Origin: Qipengyuania vesicularis
GTDB lineage: Bacteria; Pseudomonadota; Alphaproteobacteria; Sphingomonadales; Sphingomonadaceae
Length of the DNA: 64,000 nt
Direction of reading: 5' to 3'
Assembly (NCBI RefSeq): GCF_019711415.1
Contig: NZ_JAIGNJ010000002.1
Location: 248,001 to 312,000, forward strand
The notes beneath the pieces were generated by a model. The model was not told the origin of the DNA. It was given only the letters and a program-made list of their open reading frames with translations, and made no database searches. The position numbers and the translations under genes are program-made. Below are positions 25,757-33,105 of this stretch, piece after piece (the stretch's first letter is position 1; every line of letters starts with the position of its first letter).

Positions 25757-26055
25757 GCTTGGTCTCCATGTTCTACGGGGTCGTCGGCGGGGGTTCGGCC
25801 CATGTCCATCCGTGCCATGAACCCGTGCAGGGCTTCCTCGAGGGTGGACATATTGAGCGTGTAGACGATGCTTCCCGCGCGGTTCTCGCCGAGGATCAGG
25901 CCAGCAGCCTTGAGCTTGGCGAAATGGCCCGACATCGTAGGCTTCGAGACCGGGAAATGGTCTGCCAAATCGCCAGCCGTCCTCCCGCCGCCTTTCAGCA
26001 ACTCGAGCACCTCTCGGCGGATCGGGTGGGACAGGGCATCGAATACACTCGTCAT
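25753..26055 (-). CDS. ArsR-family repressor, SdpR-like
   Basis: A 100-residue winged-helix repressor: VFDALSHPIRREVLELLKGGGRTAGDLADHF, then FPVSKPTMSGHFAKLKAAGLI and the wing ENRAGSIVYTLN. No cysteine or histidine metal site is present, so it is not a metal sensor. It is the first gene of the sdpR-sdpI-hydrolase unit. An ATTTAG-N8-CTAAAT repeat begins 5 bases upstream of its ATG, which fits autorepression. Confidence 0.88.
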   Translation of the reverse strand: MTSVFDALSHPIRREVLELLKGGGRTAGDLADHFPVSKPTMSGHFAKLKAAGLILGENRAGSIVYTLNMSTLEEALHGFMARMDMGRTPADDPVEHGDQA

Positions 26056-26059
26056 AGCT

Positions 26060-26079
26060 ATTTAGCTAATAGACTAAAT
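26060..26079. promoter_or_regulatory. SdpR-like operator ATTTAG-N8-CTAAAT
   Basis: A perfect 6-bp inverted repeat lies 5-24 bases upstream of the sdpR-like start codon, in AT-rich sequence unlike its surroundings. Position over the promoter/leader suggests binding by the SdpR-like repressor itself. It also lies upstream of the divergent extensin-like gene. Confidence 0.55.
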
Positions 26080-26151
26080 CGATCGCGCTCGCAAGACCTT
26101 CGCGAAATCATGGTTATCGATTTGTTAACCATGAGGGAGTATCAAGTGGTC

Positions 26152-26826
26152 ATGCGCCGCATCGCTGTCACCGCTCTCCTCTCCGCAATCATGGTGACAG
26201 GATGCGGCGTTAATCCCGGAAATCGCGAACCCGCCACTCGCCCTGCCGTGACCACGGCAGCAGCTGCCCCGTCCAATTGGGAGCGGCCCGAAGCGCGCCA
26301 GTGCATCGCCGAACTCAGCGCCAGCGGTGCCGATTTCGCCCCGCTATCCGACCGGTATTACGGTGCAGGTTGCAAGGCCCTCGACAGCGTTCAGCTGGAC
26401 CGGATCGGAGGCGATCGCGGCCAGCTCCTCGTTACCAATCTCGGTCCCCTCGCTTGCCCGCTGGCCAATACATTCGCCGCCTGGGCGCGGTATGGGGTGG
26501 ATCGGGCAGCGCGGCAGATCCTCGGCAGCCCGTTGGCGAAGATCGAGACCATGGGGAGTTATTCCTGCCGCAATGTGGCAGGCACGGGCCGCCTGTCGGC
26601 GCACTCACGCGCCGAAGCTATCGACATCGCGGCCTTCGTGCTTGCCGACGGACGGCGCATCAGCGTGAAAGAGGGGTGGAATGCCAGCCGCGAGGAACGC
26701 GAGTTCCTCCGCATCATCCACCGCAGCGCCTGCAAGCGCTTCGGCACCGTCCTTGGGCCCGACTACAACCGCGACCACCACGATCATTTCCATCTCGAAC
26801 ATGGCGGCGGGAGTTTCTGCCGCTGA
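26152..26826 (+). CDS. extensin-like lipoprotein
   Basis: A 224-residue lipoprotein (lipobox VTGC, Cys about 18) with the extensin-like C-terminal domain. This domain resembles VanY-type D,D-peptidases: SAHSRAEAIDIAAF (about 146-159) and HHDHFHLE near the C-terminus carry the His, Asp and His metal ligands. Five cysteines in the mature part (CIAEL, GC, ACPL, SC, CK) could form disulfides. Role in cell-wall remodelling is inferred. ATG 26152 is preferred to in-frame ATG 26131 because it has GGGAG at suitable distance and a proper signal peptide. Confidence 0.82.
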   Translation: MRRIAVTALLSAIMVTGCGVNPGNREPATRPAVTTAAAAPSNWERPEARQCIAELSASGADFAPLSDRYYGAGCKALDSVQLDRIGGDRGQLLVTNLGPLACPLANTFAAWARYGVDRAARQILGSPLAKIETMGSYSCRNVAGTGRLSAHSRAEAIDIAAFVLADGRRISVKEGWNASREEREFLRIIHRSACKRFGTVLGPDYNRDHHDHFHLEHGGGSFCR

Positions 26827-26867
26827 AATGATCCCCTGCGGATGCGACCCGAAGGGGGCGGCGGATC

Positions 26868-27497
26868 TCAGCCCACCCGGATTTTCTGACCACCGTCGAG
26901 ATGCGCTTCGATCCGCAGCCGCACGGCTTCGGCAGCGTGATGCGCGCCCAGCTTGTTCATCATGTTGGCCCGGTGGATCTCCACCGTGCGCGGGCTGATG
27001 TGGAGTTCGCGCGCGATCATCTTGTTGCTGCGCCCTTCCGCCAGCCAGTCGAGCACTTCGCGTTCTCGAGGGGATAGCGCAGCGATACGATTGCGCGCTT
27101 CCACCATCTTGCGACGGGCATGGCCATAGGCTTCCGCCTCGCGTTCGATCCGCGCGACGGTTTCGCCAAGTCGCTCTTCGCGCAGGGGAAGACGCAGGTA
27201 GTCGAGCGCGCCTGCCTTGATTGCGGCCACAACCTGGCCCGGCCGTGGTTGGAGGGACGTCCCCACCACCGGGATCCAGATACCGGCATCGGCAAGTACC
27301 CGCAGTACATCCGATGCGCAGCCCGCCCCCTCGTCATCGCGGGCAAGTACGATGCCGCGGGAAGGCGGGATGGCCATGAGTTCGGCGAGATCGGAATAAA
27401 TCTCGCAATGGTGACCCAGCTCGAAGCCCATTCGGTCCTGCTCTGCACGAGAACTGCAGGAGCCGTCGACGATGTGGAGAGTAAGTCGCTGATCCAT
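26868..27497 (-). CDS. FixJ/LuxR-type regulator with degenerate receiver
   Basis: A 209-residue regulator. The C-terminal LuxR helix-turn-helix is standard (LSPREREVLDWLAEGRSNKMIARELHISPRTVEIHRANMM, about 139-178). The N-terminal domain has the FixJ fold (IVDGS... GALDYLRLPL) but lacks the normal acidic pair (Asp-Gly) and the lysine before proline. The phosphoacceptor position appears to be Arg53 in VLARDD. It may therefore work without phosphorylation. It stands alone, with 148 bases before the Anbu operon's last gene. Target genes unknown. Confidence 0.85.
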   Translation of the reverse strand: MDQRLTLHIVDGSCSSRAEQDRMGFELGHHCEIYSDLAELMAIPPSRGIVLARDDEGAGCASDVLRVLADAGIWIPVVGTSLQPRPGQVVAAIKAGALDYLRLPLREERLGETVARIEREAEAYGHARRKMVEARNRIAALSPREREVLDWLAEGRSNKMIARELHISPRTVEIHRANMMNKLGAHHAAEAVRLRIEAHLDGGQKIRVG

Positions 27498-27645
27498 GCC
27501 CCGATGCTATGCACAATCAGGACAAACGCGCATTCCGTAATAATACGCATATGGTTGTAAGATTGGCGGAAAATTACATTTTCGGTCCAATCAAGGCGAA
27601 AGACATTGCCGCCATTGTGGACCGATTTCCTCTTCGAAGGCGGAC

Positions 27646-28395
27646 CTACTCGTCGCCGCGGAAGAAGCTGTAATCGGGGAGCGAATGGAAAGCGTTCTTC
27701 AGCGCATTGCCCCAGCCCGCCGAGATTGCCTGGAAATAGCCATCCTCGTGGCTGACGCGGTGCTGGTGACTCGCCTCGTAGCTATCCCGCTCGATCACCT
27801 GGAGGTCTAGCGGCAAGCCAACCGACAGGTTGGCCTTGAGCGTGGAATCGAAGCTGACCATCAGCAGCTTGACCCCATCTTCGAGGCTCATCTGGCGATC
27901 GTAGCCGCGAATGATGATGGGGCGCCCGTACTTGGTTTCGCCGATCTGGAAGAAAGGCGTATCGAGACTTGCCTCGATGAAGTTGCCTTCGGGGTAGACC
28001 ATGAACAGGCGCGGCTCCATGCCCTTGATCTGTCCTGCGACGATGATCGACGCGGTAAAGCGCCCTCGGCCCTTGACGCCGTTGGCATCCTGCCGGTCTG
28101 AAATGATCCCTCGCAGCAACTTGCCGATCTCGGTCGCCACCTGGAACATGGTGGGCGACTGGAGGAGGATATTGTCGCGCTCGTCGGGCTCCTTGGTGCG
28201 TTCCTCGAGCTGGCTGATCACCGCCTGCGTAGTGGCAAGGTTGCCCGCCGTCATCAGCGTGATGATCCGATCTCCCGGCACCTGCCAGGTGAACATCTTG
28301 CGAAATACCGAGATATTGTCGACGCCCGAGTTGGTCCTCGTATCGCTCATCAGCACGAGGCCCTTTTCGAGCACCATTCCCACGCAATAGGTCAT
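27646..28395 (-). CDS. Anbu, bacterial proteasome-like peptidase
   Basis: A 249-residue Ntn-hydrolase of the Anbu group (ancestral beta subunit), related to HslV and proteasome beta subunits. After removal of Met1, Thr is N-terminal; counting it as 1, Asp17 (SDTRTN) and Lys32 match the catalytic Asp17/Lys33 of proteasomes. MTYCVG...GLVLMSDTRTNSGVD is typical of Anbu. The start is ATG 28395; the upstream frame is shadow. The three genes upstream (transglutaminase-like, alpha-E, ATP-grasp) are the usual Anbu partners. Natural substrate is unknown. Confidence 0.9.
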   Translation of the reverse strand: MTYCVGMVLEKGLVLMSDTRTNSGVDNISVFRKMFTWQVPGDRIITLMTAGNLATTQAVISQLEERTKEPDERDNILLQSPTMFQVATEIGKLLRGIISDRQDANGVKGRGRFTASIIVAGQIKGMEPRLFMVYPEGNFIEASLDTPFFQIGETKYGRPIIIRGYDRQMSLEDGVKLLMVSFDSTLKANLSVGLPLDLQVIERDSYEASHQHRVSHEDGYFQAISAGWGNALKNAFHSLPDYSFFRGDE

Positions 28396-28408
28396 CTTTT
28401 TCTTTCGC

Positions 28409-29224
28409 TTACTGCTGTACCTGCTGCTGCTCGACTTCGACATCGACCTGCAGCACCTGGCTGTTGTTGCCGAAACTGATCCCCGTGACCGGAGATGCAT
28501 CGCGATAATCGCGACCGGTCGCCACGCGCACATAGCGTTCGTCGGGGCTGATGCCATTCGAAATATCGAAGCCCACCCAGCCGAGCCCGTCGACATAGGC
28601 TTCGGCCCAAGCATGGGTAGCCTCCTGCTCGATGCGGTCGTTCATCATGAGGTAGCCGGAGACATAGCGCGCCGGCACGTCGAGCGCGCGCGCCGCACCG
28701 ATGAAGATATGCGCATGGTCTTGGCAGACACCCGACTTGGCAGCATAGCTTTCCTCAGCAGTGGTCTGCGCATCGGTTTTGCCGACACGATATTCGACCC
28801 GATCGAGCGTCGATCGCGACAGTTCGTGCAACATGTCGAGCCGCTCGCCGTCGAACTTGCGCAAGTCCGAAACCAGCTTCTTCATGCCGGGGCCCGGCCG
28901 GGTGAGCTTCGTCTGCGCGAGAAAACTCCAGAGCGGCAGATGCCCCGCATGACGTCCGATCACCCCCGCATGGTCGTGCGTATCGACCTTGCCGCTGCAA
29001 GTAATCGTGACCTCCTTCGTGCCCGGCGCAACGCCCACCAGAACCGTAGTGTTGTGGTGCTGGTCTTCGTAGGTCAGCTCCTCGAAGGCGTTGTCATATT
29101 CCATCGACCATTCGAGGATTTCCTGCCCCTGCGTCTCCTTTGGCGTCAGTCGCAGGCGCTGGAGCGCGTGCACGACCGGATTGTCGAAGCGATAGTGGGT
29201 GGTGTGGCGGATCGAGAGACGCAT
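28409..29224 (-). CDS. transglutaminase-like cysteine protease family protein
   Basis: A 271-residue cytoplasmic protein with an N-terminal bacterial transglutaminase-like beta domain (MRLSIRHTTHYRFDNPV) and a transglutaminase core. The catalytic Cys is in SGVCQDHAH (about 170), the His in THAWAEAYVDGLGW and the Asp in FDISNG. It may cleave or form amide bonds. It is third in the ATP-grasp/alpha-E/transglutaminase/Anbu unit, overlapping alpha-E by 1 base and 13 bases before anbu. Last residues are Gln-rich (VEQQQVQQ). Confidence 0.88.
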   Translation of the reverse strand: MRLSIRHTTHYRFDNPVVHALQRLRLTPKETQGQEILEWSMEYDNAFEELTYEDQHHNTTVLVGVAPGTKEVTITCSGKVDTHDHAGVIGRHAGHLPLWSFLAQTKLTRPGPGMKKLVSDLRKFDGERLDMLHELSRSTLDRVEYRVGKTDAQTTAEESYAAKSGVCQDHAHIFIGAARALDVPARYVSGYLMMNDRIEQEATHAWAEAYVDGLGWVGFDISNGISPDERYVRVATGRDYRDASPVTGISFGNNSQVLQVDVEVEQQQVQQ

Positions 29225-30168
29225 CAGCTGAGGAACCTGTAATCCTGGGCAATGGCATTGGCGATCGCGGCATTGGAGGCGGAAAAGTCGATCAGGAACT
29301 CGTGCAGCCCTTGCTCGAAGATCTCGTCGATCGAAAGATCGGTCAGCCTGGTGTCCGCTTCGCGCATCAGCTCGTTGCTGGTTCCTTCGCTTCCGTGAAG
29401 CCGCGCCAATGCCGCCAGGTTCTCACGCAATTGTGAGTGGCAGAAGGCAAGGCTGCGCGGGAAGCGGTCGTCGAGGATCAGGAATTCGCAGATATTGCGC
29501 GCATCGATGTGTCCGGCGTTGAGCCAGCGATAGGCACGGTCGCCCGAAACCGACCTCAGCACCGTATCCCATTGCCCGGTATCGAGGCTCGATCCGACAT
29601 AAGAGAGCGAAGGCAGCAACAGATAGTATTTGATGTCGAGAATCCGCGCGATCGCATCGGCGCGCTCGATGAACATGCCCGCAAGCGAGAAGTGATAGCC
29701 CTCTTCGCGCAGCATCGAACCGGTCAGCGCGCCGCGCGCCATCGTGCCGGCACGACGAATTGTCTTGACCGAGTCCATCACCTTGTTCTCGCCCACCGGC
29801 TTGGCGAGCTGCTCCTCGATGATCAGCCAGTTTTCGTTGATCGCCTCCCACAATTCGCCGCTGATCGCATTGCGGGCGAGCCGCGCATTCTGGCGCACGA
29901 GCTTGAACATGCAGATGATGCTGGCGGGATTGTCTTTCTCGCGGAGCATGAAGTTCCACGCCTGCATCCCGGTATAGCTGGCGTGCTTGGCCTCATAGGC
30001 TTCGCGCTGCCCGGCGGTTTCGATAACCGAGCGCCATTCCTCTTCCGCGGTCACGAGGTCGCGGGTGAGCGCCATACGCAGGCCTGCATCGAGCAGGCGT
30101 GCAGTGTTCTCTGCCCGCTCGAGATAGCGGAACATCCAGAACAATCCGTTGGCGGTCCGTCCCAGCAT
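29224..30168 (-). CDS. alpha-E domain protein
   Basis: A 314-residue all-helical alpha-E protein beginning MLGRTANGLFWMFRYLERAENTARLLDAG, the characteristic N-terminus. It has no known catalytic motif; the family is always linked with circularly permuted ATP-grasp and transglutaminase-like genes and probably scaffolds or presents their substrate. It overlaps the ATP-grasp gene by 1 base and the transglutaminase gene by 1 base, so expression is coupled. Confidence 0.9.
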   Translation of the reverse strand: MLGRTANGLFWMFRYLERAENTARLLDAGLRMALTRDLVTAEEEWRSVIETAGQREAYEAKHASYTGMQAWNFMLREKDNPASIICMFKLVRQNARLARNAISGELWEAINENWLIIEEQLAKPVGENKVMDSVKTIRRAGTMARGALTGSMLREEGYHFSLAGMFIERADAIARILDIKYYLLLPSLSYVGSSLDTGQWDTVLRSVSGDRAYRWLNAGHIDARNICEFLILDDRFPRSLAFCHSQLRENLAALARLHGSEGTSNELMREADTRLTDLSIDEIFEQGLHEFLIDFSASNAAIANAIAQDYRFLS

Positions 30169-31595
30169 CAGTCTTTGAGCACCCAGGTATCTTTCGTCCC
30201 GCCACCCTGGCTCGAGTTCACGACCAGCGACCCCTCCTTCAGCGCCACGCGGGTGAGGCCACCAGGGGTGATGTCGATCTTGTCGGGTGAGACGAGGACA
30301 AAGGGTCGCAGATCGACATGGCGGGGCGCGAGCCCCTTCTTGGTGAAGATCGGGCAGGTCGACAGCGCCAGCGTCGGCTGAGCGATATAGTTGTCCGGAT
30401 TTTCGACGATCTTGTGGCGGAACTCCTCGATTTCCTTCTTCGTCGAGGCCGGGCCGACCAGCATGCCGTAGCCGCCCGATCCGTGTACTTCCTTCACCAC
30501 CAGTTCGGCGAGGTTGTCGAGGACATATTTGAGGCTGTCCTCATCGGCGCAGCGCCACGTTTCGACATTGGGCAGCAGCGGCTTTTCGCCGGTATAGAAT
30601 TCGACGATCTCCGGCATGAAGGAGTAGATCGCCTTGTCGTCGCACACGCCTGTGCCGGGGGCATTGGCGATGGTGATCCCGCCCGCACGATAGACATCCA
30701 TGATGCCCGGCACGCCCAGCATGCTGTCGGGATTGAACGTCAACGGGTCGAGGAATTCGTCGTCCACACGGCGATAGATCACGTCGACAGCTTTGTAGCC
30801 GCTAGTGGTTCGCATCGCGACACGGCCATCGACCACGCGCAGATCGCTGCCTTCGACCAGCTCCGCCCCCATCTGGTCGGCAAGAAAGGCGTGTTCGAAA
30901 TAAGCGGAATTGTAGATGCCCGGCGTCAGTACGGCGACTACCGGGCGATCGCCTGCGCATTTCGGCGCGCATGCGGCGAGGCTCTTGGCAAGGCGGCGCG
31001 GATAGTCCGAGACGCTTTCTACCTGGCAGCGCAGGAACAGCTCGGGGAACATCGCCATCATGGTCTCGCGGTTTTCGAGCATGTAGCTGACACCCGAAGG
31101 CGTCCGGGCATTGTCCTCGAGGACGTAGAATTCGTCCGGTCCGGTGCGCACCAAGTCGATACCGACGATATGCGTGTAGACCCCGCCCGGCGGGGTGAAG
31201 CCGACCATGTTCGGCAACCACGCCTCGTTATGGCGCAGCAGACGCTCGGGCAATCGGCCAGCGCGAACGATTTCCTGACGATGATAGAGGTCGTGCATGA
31301 AGGCGTTGAGCGCCGACACACGCTGTTCGATACCGCGGCTCAATCGCCGCCATTCGCCCGCGTCGATGATGCGTGGCACCATGTCGAAGGGGATCAGGCG
31401 CTCCTCGGCCTCGTCCTCTCCATAGACATTGAAGGTGATGCCGGTCTTGCGGAAGTTGGTCTCCGCTTCGCCATGCTTGCGGCGCAGCAGCTTCTGGTCC
31501 TGCTCGTCGAACCAGTCACAGTAGTTGGCGTAGGCGTGACGGACACCGCCATCGCTCTCGCGCATTTCGTTGAAGAATTCGGCAGCGCCGGTCAT
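30168..31595 (-). CDS. circularly permuted ATP-grasp type 2 protein
   Basis: A 475-residue ATP-grasp ligase of the circularly permuted group. VVAVLTPGIYNSAYFEHAFLADQMG, FYVLEDNARTPSGVSYMLENR, and VVKEVHGSGGYGMLVGP are visible, the last being an ATP-binding loop. It is expected to make an amide or peptide bond with ATP. It is the first gene of the Anbu operon and has 64 bases to the next gene upstream. Together the four genes suggest ATP-dependent formation of a peptide modification and its turnover by Anbu; this is a prediction from comparative genomics. Confidence 0.9.
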   Translation of the reverse strand: MTGAAEFFNEMRESDGGVRHAYANYCDWFDEQDQKLLRRKHGEAETNFRKTGITFNVYGEDEAEERLIPFDMVPRIIDAGEWRRLSRGIEQRVSALNAFMHDLYHRQEIVRAGRLPERLLRHNEAWLPNMVGFTPPGGVYTHIVGIDLVRTGPDEFYVLEDNARTPSGVSYMLENRETMMAMFPELFLRCQVESVSDYPRRLAKSLAACAPKCAGDRPVVAVLTPGIYNSAYFEHAFLADQMGAELVEGSDLRVVDGRVAMRTTSGYKAVDVIYRRVDDEFLDPLTFNPDSMLGVPGIMDVYRAGGITIANAPGTGVCDDKAIYSFMPEIVEFYTGEKPLLPNVETWRCADEDSLKYVLDNLAELVVKEVHGSGGYGMLVGPASTKKEIEEFRHKIVENPDNYIAQPTLALSTCPIFTKKGLAPRHVDLRPFVLVSPDKIDITPGGLTRVALKEGSLVVNSSQGGGTKDTWVLKD

Positions 31596-31659
31596 CGATC
31601 CCCTGGAAGTCCGGTAACACGCGGCAGGACAGCCGCGCGGTCATACTAGACTAAAGGGT

Positions 31660-32412
31660 TCAGGGCCGGTCCAGTTCCGAAAGAAGCGCAATCATAGCCT
31701 CGTGCGACATGACGAAGCCCATATGCGTGCAGCGAAGCGCGACTGCGCGGTCACGTTCACCTGCCTTGCCGCATGCCGATTTCGGGGCAACGATCCCGTC
31801 GCGCGGGCTCCAGAAAGCAACTGTCTCGACCGGAGGCTTTTCACCGATGACCGTATCGATTTCCGGCTCGTCGACGCGGTGACCGGCGATCGCCTGGTAG
31901 GCCCGCCAGCCATTGTTCGCTCGCGGACTACCCGAGAAGGGCGAACCCATGGTCACGACCTTGGCGATCTTGTCCGGATGCTTTTTCGCCAGCTCGCGTG
32001 CCATCACCCCGCCAAGGCTCCAGCCGACGAGCGTGATCGGCTCGCCCTTGGCCTCGTGAAGCGCCATCAGCCGCTTTTCGACCTTGGCGAAGCGATCGGC
32101 TGTCGCGCCGAGATTATAGCCGAGGCCCCATTTCTTCGCCGTGTGCCCAGCCTCTTCCAGCCGGCGCGCCATCCAGCGCATGCGAATGGGATGGGCACCG
32201 AAGCCGGGCAGGAGCATGATGTTCTGCGGACGGCGGGCCTTGGGATATGCGACTCGCTCCAACCGGCGCTTTATCGGCTCCAGCGGCCAGAGGAATTCAC
32301 CCAGCAACAGCAGCGCCCGGGGTCCGCGCGCATCGTCGGGGCTCGGCTCGGCAGCGAGGGCCAGCCTGCGGCTCCATTCCGCGCGCGTTTCATGAAAGGG
32401 TAGCGTTGCCAT
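31660..32412 (-). CDS. alpha/beta hydrolase
   Basis: A 250-residue alpha/beta hydrolase without signal peptide. LLPGFGAHPIRMRWMARRLEEAGH is the oxyanion region, GWSLGG the nucleophile elbow, PRDGIVAP the acid and RCTHMGF the His region. The pattern resembles lipase/PGAP1-like esterases. It may be independently transcribed; it lies 64 bases before the Anbu operon start on the same strand. Substrate unknown. Confidence 0.78.
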   Translation of the reverse strand: MATLPFHETRAEWSRRLALAAEPSPDDARGPRALLLLGEFLWPLEPIKRRLERVAYPKARRPQNIMLLPGFGAHPIRMRWMARRLEEAGHTAKKWGLGYNLGATADRFAKVEKRLMALHEAKGEPITLVGWSLGGVMARELAKKHPDKIAKVVTMGSPFSGSPRANNGWRAYQAIAGHRVDEPEIDTVIGEKPPVETVAFWSPRDGIVAPKSACGKAGERDRAVALRCTHMGFVMSHEAMIALLSELDRP

Positions 32413-32461
32413 AGCGGCGTAATAATGCGCCGCTGCGATTTCAGGTTCCTGAATGCGCCGT

Positions 32462-33007
32462 TCAGGCGTCGCAATCGCCGATGCGTTCCTGCGAGTTCTT
32501 CATCGTCATTTTCATCGTCTGGCCACCCGGCCCGGTCGCATCCATCGTCATGGTCATCTGCGAGGAGGTTTCGCTACCCGTGCCTTTCATCGTCATCCGC
32601 GCGCTTCCATCACCGGGGGCGGAGCAATTCATGATCGCATCGATTTCCCCGCCGTCCGCATCGAATTTCTCGAAGCTGCAATTGTTGCCGTTCTGCTGGC
32701 TCTGCTTGGCCATTTCCTCGAAGCCTTTCTCGGCATCCTCGGCGCTAAGGCAATACTCATGAATCTGCGGACCCTGATCCATCATCTGACGCATGACGTT
32801 CTTCACCTGCTCCGATGCGCCGGGCATGTCGATCGAGACCATCTCCACCGTCGCGCGATACTTGCCCGGCTGTGGTTTCACTAGATCCTTCGACTTTGCA
32901 GCGGCTTCTTCCATCGAGATTTCGCCGTCACCGTCCGCATCGGCACTGGAACTGCCACATGCGGCAAGGGCAAGGCTGGCAGAGGCGGCAAGCAGGATAC
33001 GGCGCAT
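32462..33007 (-). CDS. DUF3617 lipoprotein with EF-hand loop
   Basis: A 181-residue lipoprotein (lipobox LAAC, Cys17) with a DUF3617 domain (KPQPGKYRATVEMVSIDMPG, then CLSAEDAEKGFEEM, and the M-T-M-K-rich C-terminus). Directly after the lipid anchor, residues 23-34 (D-A-D-G-D-G-E-I-S-M-E-E) form a textbook EF-hand loop. ATG 33007 with GAGGAGAG upstream is preferred to the open frame reaching 33067. Divergent to uvrB with about 100 bases between. Function unknown. Confidence 0.82.
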   Translation of the reverse strand: MRRILLAASASLALAACGSSSADADGDGEISMEEAAAKSKDLVKPQPGKYRATVEMVSIDMPGASEQVKNVMRQMMDQGPQIHEYCLSAEDAEKGFEEMAKQSQQNGNNCSFEKFDADGGEIDAIMNCSAPGDGSARMTMKGTGSETSSQMTMTMDATGPGGQTMKMTMKNSQERIGDCDA

Positions 33008-33105
33008 GGAATCTCTCCTCATTCGATAGGCTTGGAAGCTAGCACCGGGCGCGCGCGTGGCAAGCACCGTTGCGCCGCGAAGTTTTGTTCCCCATATGTG
33101 CGCGC

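Noticed and set aside
24120-25769. A 549-codon open frame covering sdpI and the hydrolase
   Set aside because: Only the last 324 codons are the hydrolase with a signal peptide; the upstream part is the wrong frame of the sdpI gene.
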